Source: an uncultured Fusobacterium sp. (GTDB lineage: Bacteria; Fusobacteriota; Fusobacteriia; Fusobacteriales; Fusobacteriaceae). Taken from it: a stretch of 9,523 bases of DNA. Shown here in pieces: positions 1-5,536 of this stretch (positions within the stretch are counted from its first letter, which is position 1; every line of letters begins with the position of its first letter). The position numbers were made by a program, and so were the translations under genes. The stretch covers positions 1-9,523 of the forward strand of contig UQQO01000087.1 of the NCBI GenBank assembly GCA_900543175.1, given 5' to 3'. Under the pieces are notes generated by a model. The model was not told the origin of the DNA and searched no databases. It worked only from the letters and a program-made list of their open reading frames with translations.

Positions 1-39
1 GGGATAAAATTTTGCTTTTTATAATATTTATAGGTAATA

Positions 40-63
40 GGTGAGTAGTTACTAACCTTTTTT
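40..63 (+). terminator. Possible rho-independent terminator of a gene left of the window
   Basis: The sequence reads GGTGAGTA, then a short turn, then TACTAACC, followed by six T residues on the plus strand. One position in the stem is mismatched and the turn must open to about four bases. The T run follows the stem only on the plus strand, so it would end a convergent plus-strand gene lying left of the window. On the minus strand it lies just past the anSME stop codon but has no T run in that direction. It could be chance in such AT-rich DNA. Confidence 0.4.
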
Positions 64-1189
64 ATCTATTTTCACTTCTTACTTTCAAAATATATCTCGC
101 TACTTCTACCATTCTATCTATATTCTTTTCAAAGAAGTATTTATAGCTTTGACAGAATCTATTTTCATATGTTCCATCTTCCATCAAATCTTTATGTCTT
201 CTACAACCACCACGACATATTTTAAAATAATCACATGCCTTACACTTATCATTTACTTTTAAAGAAGGGTTTAAGAACTCTTGCTCTTTTTCACTTGTAA
301 ATAGCTCTACAAAACTACTTTCATTTACATTTCCAACCTTATATTCATCTAAAACATAGAAGTCACAAGGATACATGCTTCCATCAGATTCTAATACAGC
401 ATTCATATTACAATGCCCAACCATATCACAAGCTTCTGGTGCTTCTCCTAAAATTATCTTAGTATAATTATCAAAATGTCTTATACTAATTCTCTTTCCA
501 GATAAAATATCATCAGCCCAAAGATTAAATGTTTCATCTAAAAATTTTCCATAATCTTCTGCTGTAAGAGTATAATCCTCCTTTTTAGAACAATTAAGTG
601 CATCTAAACATGGAATAAATTGATAATATCTAAATCCATTATTTTTAAAGAAGTTATATATTAATTTTCCATTTTGTGCTATTAATTTATTTACTACACA
701 TAAAATATTAAACTCTACTCCTGCCTTTGTCAGCATTTTAGTAGCTTTTAACACCCTTGAGAATGTTCCCTCTCCATTGGCATCAACTCTAAAAGTATCA
801 TGGATATTTTTATTTCCATCAAGAGACACACCTATTAGATAATTATATTTTTTAAAAAGCTCCATCCATTTCTTATCCAATAAAGTTCCATTTGTTTGTA
901 GTGAAAAATTAACTTGTATCTTATTTACATTATATTTTTCTACAAATTCATGAAATTTTTTAAAATACTCTATCCCTGCAACAGTAGGTTCTCCCCCTTG
1001 AAATGCAAAGTTTGCTGAGTATTCCACATCTTCAAAAACTCTTTTTACCATATTTTCTAAAGTCTCATCATTCATTATTCCAAAGTTTTTTACTTCTCTA
1101 TTATCTGCAACATCATAATAGAAACAATATTTACAACGTAAGTTACAACTACTTGATGCTGGTTTTATCAATAAGTTTAAATTTTTCAT
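62..1189 (-). CDS. anSME: Anaerobic sulfatase-maturating enzyme (radical SAM/SPASM)
   Basis: This 375-residue protein is recognisable as an anaerobic sulfatase maturase, which oxidises an active-site Cys or Ser of a sulfatase to formylglycine in the cytoplasm. The radical-SAM CX3CX2C motif is C15-C19-C22, followed by FAFQGGEPT, the SAM-binding GGE region. The C-terminal half is a SPASM domain for two auxiliary 4Fe-4S clusters: Cys residues occur around CDMVGHC, YPCDFYV, CKACDYFKIC, GGC and FCQSY. The Asp in YPCDFYV matches the proposed catalytic base of the Clostridium perfringens enzyme, which I recall as about 370 residues and closely similar throughout (LLIKPASS, CFYY, FNILCVV, GGCRRH). 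The ATG follows GGAGG by four bases, slightly close. The gene lies 22 bases after the YihY gene and is probably last in the htpX operon. No sulfatase gene is in the window, so its substrate is unknown. Confidence 0.93.
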   Translation of the reverse strand: MKNLNLLIKPASSSCNLRCKYCFYYDVADNREVKNFGIMNDETLENMVKRVFEDVEYSANFAFQGGEPTVAGIEYFKKFHEFVEKYNVNKIQVNFSLQTNGTLLDKKWMELFKKYNYLIGVSLDGNKNIHDTFRVDANGEGTFSRVLKATKMLTKAGVEFNILCVVNKLIAQNGKLIYNFFKNNGFRYYQFIPCLDALNCSKKEDYTLTAEDYGKFLDETFNLWADDILSGKRISIRHFDNYTKIILGEAPEACDMVGHCNMNAVLESDGSMYPCDFYVLDEYKVGNVNESSFVELFTSEKEQEFLNPSLKVNDKCKACDYFKICRGGCRRHKDLMEDGTYENRFCQSYKYFFEKNIDRMVEVARYILKVRSENR

Positions 1190-1211
1190 CTATCCTCCAA
1201 AATATTTCTGT

Positions 1212-2477
1212 CTATTTTTCATCTAGTGCAATATCTTTTAAAATTATTTCATAATCTTTATTCTCTACAATTTCAAAAAATACTCTATTTTTATTATTTA
1301 TAATTAACTCTATATTCTCTCCATACTCTTCTAAAACAGAAAAAATTCTCTTAAAATTTATTCTCTCTATATTATTTGTGATAACATAGATTCTCTCATA
1401 TCTACTTTTCTCATTTATAACTTCAGCTACCATTCCATTCTCTTCAAAAACTTCAAGAATATACAACACTAAATTATATGATAAGTTGTACTCTTCAGCT
1501 ATCTCCATCACTGTTGCTGGTGGCATATCATTTCTATATCTTTTAATCAACTCATATATTATCATTAAAGTTGCACACTCTCTTGATTTAAAACTTATAT
1601 CTCTCACATTGAAACTATCTAGTTTTAACTCTTTATTTTGAAGGAAATATGATAGATGAGCTCCTAAAATTACAAAGAACCACATAATTTTAAGCCAAAA
1701 GAAAAATATAAATATTCCTGAAAAACTTCCATATATCTTATTATAAGTTATAATCATAACCTGTAACAAGATAAAAAGATATTGAAATCCAGCAAAAAAA
1801 AGTGTAACAAATATAGCTGAAAAAAATGCAGGTATAAATTTTACACTTGTATTTGGAATCAACATATATAGTGCTGTAAAAAATAGTAGCAATGTTAAAA
1901 TAGGCACTAATTGAATAAGATAAGGAGATATATCATATATTCCCTCTAACTTTTTCCCTAAAATTATCATACTTCCATTAACAGTTAAAATCAATAGTGG
2001 AAATAGTAAAAAACAAGCTACATAGTCAGTTATCTTCCTCAAAATCATCCTTGATTTAGATACCTGCCATATATCATTAAATGCTTTCTCTATTATTGAA
2101 AACATTGTAATCAATGTCCAACCTAAAAATAGAAAACCTATCCCTGCTAAAACTCCACTTCTTGCATTCTCTAAAAGATTTTCTGAAAAAGTAATAAGAA
2201 AATTTATCATCTCCTCATTTAATGGAGAGTATTTATTCAGTTGTTTAATCAGATTTTCTGCAACTCCCAACCAGTTCCCTAAACTAAAAAGAATTGCAAA
2301 AATAGGAACTAGGGAGAGCAAAGTATAAAAACAAAGAGAGGTTACCCAAAGAGCAGAGTTAGCCCTTTTATAATTTTGCAAAGCTCTTTTTACTCCAGAA
2401 ATAATATTAGACATTTTTCCTTGATTTGAAAGCTCCTTAAAAAAATAATCTGTCTTTTCCTTTATCTCCTTTGCCAC
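1212..2477 (-). CDS. YihY/BrkB-family inner membrane protein with winged-helix-like tail
   Basis: The 421-residue protein has six predicted membrane helices at roughly 46-66, 107-127, 150-174, 184-207, 215-242 and 250-276. These fit the YihY/BrkB family (once annotated ribonuclease BN, an assignment that was withdrawn). Family-like segments are SLCFYTLLSLVPIFAILFSL after the amphipathic start and YGSFSGIFIFFFWLKIMWFFVILGAH near the end of the membrane part. Residues about 298-421 form a soluble tail whose first part (TVMEIAEEYNLSYNLVLYILEVFEENGMV) resembles a winged helix-turn-helix. Similar tails occur in some family members; many are shorter. The GTG start is supported by AAAGGGG nine bases upstream; ATG at residue 22 is the alternative. 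It starts 16 bases after the preceding secreted-protein gene. The transported or bound substrate is unknown. Confidence 0.85.
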   Translation of the reverse strand: MAKEIKEKTDYFFKELSNQGKMSNIISGVKRALQNYKRANSALWVTSLCFYTLLSLVPIFAILFSLGNWLGVAENLIKQLNKYSPLNEEMINFLITFSENLLENARSGVLAGIGFLFLGWTLITMFSIIEKAFNDIWQVSKSRMILRKITDYVACFLLFPLLILTVNGSMIILGKKLEGIYDISPYLIQLVPILTLLLFFTALYMLIPNTSVKFIPAFFSAIFVTLFFAGFQYLFILLQVMIITYNKIYGSFSGIFIFFFWLKIMWFFVILGAHLSYFLQNKELKLDSFNVRDISFKSRECATLMIIYELIKRYRNDMPPATVMEIAEEYNLSYNLVLYILEVFEENGMVAEVINEKSRYERIYVITNNIERINFKRIFSVLEEYGENIELIINNKNRVFFEIVENKDYEIILKDIALDEK

Positions 2478-2493
2478 TTCTCCCTACCCCTTT

Positions 2494-2961
2494 CTAATTT
2501 TCTACTGTATTAATTCTGTTATTTGCCTCATCTACCTCTGATGTATCTACTTTTTCAGTCATTGTACTAACTTCTTCTGTCTCAATAGAAACTTCTGGCG
2601 CATTTATATCTCTATAATTTTTTTCAAAGTTATCTTTAGAGATAAAATAAACACTTGATAAATTCAATGGAGAAACTATGTAATCTCCAACTCTCACTGC
2701 TTCTACTTCTCCATTTGAACTTTTCATATAGAAAGGATTTTCAGATGTTCCAAGTCCTTTTAATACATTTTTATCAACTTGAATTGCTTTTAACTCTTTA
2801 AATTTTTCAATTTCTTCTAATCCTACATATTTATATGTTTTAGAGTTTTCAATAGGTATAAGTAATCTTTCCATTACATAATATTCTGGTATTATCTCCT
2901 TTGAGAAAGCTAAAGATACAGCTCCTATAAAAATAGCAAAAACTAATAATAATTTTTTCAT
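2494..2961 (-). CDS. Small secreted protein of unknown function
   Basis: I do not recognise this 155-residue protein. It begins with a typical Sec signal peptide: MKK, a hydrophobic core to about residue 19, and a signal peptidase I site of A-F-S form just before KEIIPEYY. The mature part (about 135 residues) is therefore probably periplasmic or surface-exposed; there is no lipobox Cys and no Cys at all. Residues about 45-115 look like a compact beta-rich domain (VEAVRVGDYIVSPLNLSSVYFI). The last 35 residues are polar and acidic (Glu, Thr, Ser, Val) and probably disordered. A very strong SD (GGAGGAG) overlaps the htpX stop region, with nine bases between the genes, so it is surely cotranslated with htpX. 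The link to HtpX suggests an envelope role, but that is only an inference from context. Confidence 0.8.
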   Translation of the reverse strand: MKKLLLVFAIFIGAVSLAFSKEIIPEYYVMERLLIPIENSKTYKYVGLEEIEKFKELKAIQVDKNVLKGLGTSENPFYMKSSNGEVEAVRVGDYIVSPLNLSSVYFISKDNFEKNYRDINAPEVSIETEEVSTMTEKVDTSEVDEANNRINTVEN

Positions 2962-2970
2962 AATCTCCTC

Positions 2971-3813
2971 CTAAAAAGACATCTCTTCTAATTTTTTTAT
3001 TCTATCAGCAGTAGCAGGGTGTGTACTAAATAGATTAGCTAACTTATTTCCTGCTAATGGACTTACTATAAACATATTTTCTGTTGCTGGTGAAGCATTT
3101 GGCATAGGAATTCTTCTACTATAACTTTCAAGTTTTCTTAAAGCATTTGCTAAATATAGAGGGTTTCCACTAACTCTAGCTCCAAACTCATCAGCTTTAT
3201 ACTCTCTTGTCCTTGAGATTGCCATCTGTACAAGCATTGCAGCAATAGGTGCTAAAACTGCTACTAATATCAATGCTAAAGGGTTTCCTCCATCTCTATC
3301 ATCATCTCTTCTTCCACCACCAAATATAGCTGCCCATCTAACCATATTTGCTAAAAATGTGATAGCTCCTGCCATTGTAGCTGCAACTGTACTAATCAAT
3401 ATATCTCTATTGTGTACATGTCCTAGTTCATGCCCTATTACTCCTGAAAGCTCATTATCATCAACTATATCCATAAGCCCTCTTGTAACTGCAACTGCTG
3501 CATGGCTAGGATTTCTTCCAGTAGCAAAAGCATTTGGTTGAGCTTCATTAATAATATAAACTTTTGGCATAGGAATATCAGCTTCATTAGCTAATCTACT
3601 TACTAACTGATAAAGATGAGTATTTTCTGCCACAGGTTGAGCTCCATACATAGATAATACAATCTTATCACTAAACCAATAAGATATAAAATTCATCATT
3701 CCTGCCATTATAAGTGCCATCAACATTCCTTGACGTCCTCCAACAGCATTACCTATAATCATAAGAATAAAAGTCATTATTCCCATTAAGAAAAAAGTTT
3801 TTAAAGTTTTCAC
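2971..3813 (-). CDS. htpX: HtpX-type membrane zinc metalloprotease (M48)
   Basis: The 280-residue protein is a full-length HtpX, an inner-membrane protease of the M48 family that degrades misfolded membrane proteins. The zinc site HELGH is at residues 128-132, with the third ligand Glu204 in [13 protein letters not shown]. Other family marks are QPNAFATGR (92-100), [21 protein letters not shown], and FSTHP (262-266). Membrane helices lie at about 7-23 and 28-45, with further hydrophobic segments at 141-165 and 178-199 flanking an Arg/Asp/Gly-rich loop. The GTG start is supported by AAAGGAG eight bases upstream. It is the first gene of a tight four-gene minus-strand run. In other bacteria htpX is induced by heat or envelope stress; no recognisable heat-shock operator is visible here. 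Confidence 0.96.
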   Translation of the reverse strand: MKTLKTFFLMGIMTFILMIIGNAVGGRQGMLMALIMAGMMNFISYWFSDKIVLSMYGAQPVAENTHLYQLVSRLANEADIPMPKVYIINEAQPNAFATGRNPSHAAVAVTRGLMDIVDDNELSGVIGHELGHVHNRDILISTVAATMAGAITFLANMVRWAAIFGGGRRDDDRDGGNPLALILVAVLAPIAAMLVQMAISRTREYKADEFGARVSGNPLYLANALRKLESYSRRIPMPNASPATENMFIVSPLAGNKLANLFSTHPATADRIKKLEEMSF

Positions 3814-3821
3814 CTTAACAG

Positions 3822-3828
3822 CTCCTTT
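3822..3828 (-). promoter_or_regulatory. SD that fixes the GTG start of htpX
   Basis: AAAGGAG on the minus strand lies eight bases before the GTG at 3813-3811, and no ATG competes at good spacing. Confidence 0.75.
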
Positions 3829-3853
3829 AATATTAATTATTTTTACTTATTAT

Positions 3854-3859
3854 ATTATA
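3854..3859 (-). promoter_or_regulatory. htpX: Candidate -10 element for the htpX operon
   Basis: A perfect TATAAT on the minus strand lies about 40 bases before the htpX start. A convincing -35 hexamer is missing at 16-18 bases (ATTCCT or TTCCTT is the best there), so the promoter may be weak, activator-dependent or read by another sigma factor. Confidence 0.4.
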
Positions 3860-3900
3860 ACACTTTCCCCTAGTAAAGGAATAGATAATTTTTTTCTTCT

Positions 3901-3928
3901 TTGAAATACCATTAAAGAAATATAAAAT
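3901..3928 (+). promoter_or_regulatory. Candidate plus-strand promoter antisense to the small-peptide gene
   Basis: TTGAAA (3901-3906) is followed after 16 bases by TAAAAT (3923-3928). Transcription would begin near 3935, at the terminator of the minus-strand peptide gene, and run antisense through its ORF. Such sites arise easily by chance in AT-rich DNA. Confidence 0.25.
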
Positions 3929-3947
3929 AAAAAAAGCCCCTAAGGGC
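3929..3947 (-). terminator. Short terminator after the small-peptide gene
   Basis: On the minus strand, GCCC-TTAG-GGGC forms a four-pair GC stem with a four-base loop, directly followed by seven T residues. It lies 11 bases after the peptide stop codon. The stem is short, but the GC content stands out sharply from the surroundings and the T run is on the correct side. Confidence 0.6.
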
Positions 3948-3958
3948 GAGGGTACTAA

Positions 3959-4048
3959 TTATTTACCTTTACACCACCACAAAACGACAATGAAGATAGT
4001 AATTACAATACCTCCATTAATTGTAAGTGATTCAATATAAATGTACAT
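3959..4048 (-). CDS. 29-residue membrane peptide, candidate type I toxin
   Basis: This ORF is too short for ordinary gene finding but has every sign of being translated. The ATG follows a near-perfect SD (GGAGGTG) by nine bases. The peptide begins MYIYIESLTINGG, has one strongly hydrophobic helix (about residues 10-25, rich in Ile and Val), and ends Leu-Trp-Trp-Cys-Lys-Gly-Lys before TAA. A short single-helix peptide with aromatic residues at the membrane edge and a basic tail is the usual form of type I toxins such as Ldr, Fst and TxpA. Its Trp-Trp-basic end recalls Ldr, but I cannot assign it to a named family. It has its own promoter, a long structured leader and a terminator, so it is a single-gene unit. 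In that case the product would insert in and depolarise the inner membrane when overproduced. Toxicity is inferred, not shown; a small regulatory membrane protein is the alternative. Confidence 0.72.
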   Translation of the reverse strand: MYIYIESLTINGGIVITIFIVVLWWCKGK

Positions 4049-4051
4049 AAT
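4021..4051 (+). promoter_or_regulatory. Second candidate antisense promoter, inside the peptide ORF
   Basis: TTGTAA (4021-4026) is followed after 17 bases by TACATA (4044-4049), or after 19 by CATAAT (4046-4051). An RNA starting near 4057 would be complementary to the SD and whole leader of the peptide mRNA, as expected of a type I antitoxin. Both hexamers are imperfect, so this is a guess from position as much as from sequence. Confidence 0.3.
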
Positions 4052-4055
4052 AGTA

Positions 4056-4062
4056 CACCTCC
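4056..4062 (-). promoter_or_regulatory. Strong SD of the small-peptide gene
   Basis: GGAGGTG on the minus strand lies about eight to nine bases before the ATG. It is among the strongest SD matches in the window. Its GGTGT part is complementary to ACACC at the predicted 5' end of the same mRNA (plus-strand 4187-4191), so it may be hidden in the folded RNA. Confidence 0.75.
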
Positions 4063-4066
4063 GTGA

Positions 4067-4167
4067 GTAGTTAGTTATATATATAAGTGTTCTGACGACT
4101 TATATATATAATATAAGCCCCCAAAAAATTGAGGGCTTATATTATTCAGAACTTAAAAACTAACTAC
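4067..4167 (-). repeat. Nested and competing inverted repeats in the peptide-gene leader
   Basis: Four perfect inverted repeats overlap here. The outer arms are 4067-4076 and 4158-4167 (10 pairs, GTAGTTAGTT). Inside them, 4089-4095 pairs with 4146-4152 (GTTCTGA), extendable over a two-base bulge to TAAG on the left and CTTA on the right. The apical stem is 4108-4120 with 4133-4145 (13 pairs, ending AAGCCC/GGGCTT) around a 12-base loop. A rival hairpin, 4075-4088 with 4098-4111 (14 pairs, 9-base loop), uses parts of the same arms and cannot coexist with the first design. The repeat lies entirely between the promoter and the SD of the minus-strand peptide gene, so it would fold in its mRNA leader. 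It is not followed by a clear T run on either strand, which argues against a plain terminator. Confidence 0.8.
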
Positions 4168-4173
4168 TACACT

Positions 4174-4185
4174 ACCCTTTAGGGT
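4174..4185. repeat. 12-base palindrome at the 5' end of the leader
   Basis: ACCC-TTTA-GGGT forms a four-pair hairpin about ten bases after the predicted start of the minus-strand transcript. It could protect the RNA end or pair with the similar CCC...GGG element in the terminator at 3937-3946. Confidence 0.45.
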
Positions 4186-4201
4186 TGGTGTTTCTATAAT
4201 A

Positions 4202-4229
4202 ATTATAGCATATATTCATAAAAAATCAA
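4202..4229 (-). promoter_or_regulatory. Extended -10 promoter of the small-peptide gene
   Basis: On the minus strand, TTGATT (4229-4224) is followed after 16 bases by a perfect TATAAT (4207-4202), preceded by TGC, the extended -10 motif. Transcription should start near 4195, giving a leader of about 147 bases before the ATG. That is very long for a 29-codon ORF and typical of RNA-regulated toxin genes. Confidence 0.7.
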
Positions 4230-4241
4230 CATCATAAAATA

Positions 4242-4272
4242 ACTTTAATGATTCGAAAATACTTTGAATGAT
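4242..4272. repeat. Two near-identical direct repeats over the ppx -35 region
   Basis: ACTTTAATGAT (4242-4252) and ACTTTGAATGAT (4261-4272) differ by one inserted base and start 19 bases apart, close to two turns of the helix. The second copy contains the -35 hexamer of the ppx promoter. This is the layout of a two-site operator, but no regulator is recognised and AT-rich DNA can produce it by chance. Confidence 0.35.
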
Positions 4273-4293
4273 AATATAAAGTTATGCTATAAT
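4264..4293 (+). promoter_or_regulatory. Extended -10 promoter of the ppx-selDAB operon
   Basis: TTGAAT (4264-4269) is followed after 18 bases by TATAAT (4288-4293), preceded by TGC. Transcription should start near 4300, giving a leader of about 30 bases. The -10 region (TATGCTATAATT) closely resembles that of the divergent peptide-gene promoter. Confidence 0.65.
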
Positions 4294-4331
4294 TTAGTAT
4301 AAGAAACTATAAATTATTAAGCGAGGAAATT

Positions 4332-5522
4332 ATGTATCAAGGTAAAAATATTAAAGGTGTAATTGATATTGGAACAAACTCTTGTAGACTTTTCATTGCT
4401 GAATTAGAAAATACCAGTGAGGGAAAGAAAATAAAGAGGGAATTAGTAAAAGATGTAGAGATTGTAAAATTAGGAGAGGGAGTTAATAAAACTCATAACC
4501 TAAATCCTAATGCTATAAAGAGAACTTTAGATTGTTTAAAAAAATATAAAGAGAAAGCTTCTTCTTATGGTGTAGAAAATATTAGAGCTTTTGCCACATC
4601 AGCTGTAAGAGATGCTGAAAATAGAGAGGTATTTCTTCAAGAGGTTTCAAAACTTGGAATAAAAATAGAGTGCATCTCTGGAAAAACTGAAGCTACTCTA
4701 AATTTCTTAGGAAACTCTCTTGTATTTAAAGATGAAATCTTAGTTGTAGATATTGGTGGTGGAAGTACAGAGTTCACCTTAGGAAAAGATAAAACTATTG
4801 ATTTTATACAAAGTATCAATATTGGAGCTGTAAGAGCAACTGAAAAATTCTTTAGTGACAATGATTATTCAGAAGAAAAAATAGAAAAATGTAAAGCTTG
4901 GATAAGAAAAAATCTTGAAATTTTAAAAACTATAAAAGATAGAGATTTTAAACTAATTGGAGTGGCTGGAACTGCTACTACTCAAATATCTGTTAGAGAT
5001 AAAATGGAAATATATGATAGTAGCAAAGTACATATGGCAACTTTAACTTTAGATGAGCTTAAAGAAAACCTGTCACTTTTTCTTTCAAAGAATTTTGAAG
5101 AGAGAAAAAAAATTGTTGGTTTAGAAGAGAAAAGAGCTGATGTTATTATTGCAGGTACACTAATTTTACTTACAATTTTAGAGGAGTTAAATCAAGAACA
5201 AATAATAATATCTGAATCAGATAATCTTAGTGGAGCTATAACAAGGGAGGAAGAAACAATGAGCGAAAGGTTAGAATGGATAATGGAGGCTTATGAAAGC
5301 TTTAGAAAATCTTCTGGTAGAAGATTGATAGCTGGAAATATATTTGACTATTTTATGCAAGACTTTAGAGGAGAAATGGCTGATGCTTATGATATAGCTA
5401 CTAAAGAGGAGATCAGAGAGGATATTAAAACTTTAGCTGATATTATTTATCAAGAGGAAGATAAACATAAAAGAGAATTTTTAGTTGAAATTTTAGTTAA
5501 TTTAGTTAAAATGTTAGGTTAA
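4332..5522 (+). CDS. ppx: Ppx/GppA-family phosphatase with extra C-terminal domain
   Basis: The first 305 or so residues are a Ppx/GppA phosphatase, which hydrolyses polyphosphate from the end or pppGpp to ppGpp in the cytoplasm. The actin-like ATPase-fold motifs are all visible: DIGTNSCRL (12-20), ATSAVRDA (88-95), ISGKTEA (115-121, second acidic residue of the usual motif conserved), DIGGGSTEF (140-148), GVAGTATT (210-217) and RADVIIAG (268-275). The domain ends at SESDNLSGAI, like the roughly 300-residue short Ppx proteins. It is followed by about 87 helical, charged residues (310-396) that do not look like the HD-type domain of long Ppx proteins. An internal SD and ATG precede that tail. 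The start follows GAGG by five bases. It leads the selDAB operon, with 14 bases to selD. Ppx versus GppA specificity cannot be told from sequence alone. Confidence 0.88.
   Translation: MYQGKNIKGVIDIGTNSCRLFIAELENTSEGKKIKRELVKDVEIVKLGEGVNKTHNLNPNAIKRTLDCLKKYKEKASSYGVENIRAFATSAVRDAENREVFLQEVSKLGIKIECISGKTEATLNFLGNSLVFKDEILVVDIGGGSTEFTLGKDKTIDFIQSINIGAVRATEKFFSDNDYSEEKIEKCKAWIRKNLEILKTIKDRDFKLIGVAGTATTQISVRDKMEIYDSSKVHMATLTLDELKENLSLFLSKNFEERKKIVGLEEKRADVIIAGTLILLTILEELNQEQIIISESDNLSGAITREEETMSERLEWIMEAYESFRKSSGRRLIAGNIFDYFMQDFRGEMADAYDIATKEEIREDIKTLADIIYQEEDKHKREFLVEILVNLVKMLG
5246..5261 (+). promoter_or_regulatory. Internal in-frame SD and ATG in ppx
   Basis: GGAGG (5246-5250, within AAGGGAGG) lies eight bases before an ATG (5259-5261) that is in frame at residue 310 of the Ppx protein. 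This is a better ribosome site than the gene's own. It could yield a separate 87-residue protein identical to the C-terminal tail. Confidence 0.45.
5485..5512 (+). promoter_or_regulatory. Possible internal promoter before selD
   Basis: TTGAAA (5485-5490) and TAAAAT (5507-5512) are spaced by 16 bases at the 3' end of ppx. It would start RNA near 5519, about 18 bases before selD. The region codes for repeated Leu-Val residues and is rich in T and A, so a chance match is quite likely. Confidence 0.25.
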
Positions 5523-5536
5523 TTAGAGGTGAAAAA

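Noticed and set aside
1003..1254. Plus-strand ORF of 83 codons opposite anSME and the YihY-type gene
   Set aside because: It is antisense to two well-supported genes, has a low-complexity composition and no SD. The other antisense ORFs at 3359-3541, 4637-4861, 6019-6210 and 6670-6900 are rejected for the same reasons.
2412..2477. ATG at residue 22 as the true start of the YihY-type protein
   Set aside because: It has only a modest AAGG four bases upstream, while the GTG has AAAGGGG at nine bases. The case is not closed, as both precede the first membrane helix.
3990..4040. 16-codon plus-strand ORF antisense to the peptide gene
   Set aside because: It has no SD and no hydrophobic or other recognisable pattern; it is a shadow of the minus-strand ORF.
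4108..4145. 13-pair hairpin as an ordinary rho-independent terminator
   Set aside because: Neither strand has a proper T run after it, and it lies inside the leader between a strong promoter and a strong SD. It could still end an antisense RNA by another route.
4067..4167. Nested inverted repeats as insertion-sequence ends, a tRNA or a CRISPR unit
   Set aside because: No transposase or target duplication is present, no cloverleaf or CCA end, and no repeated spacer pattern.
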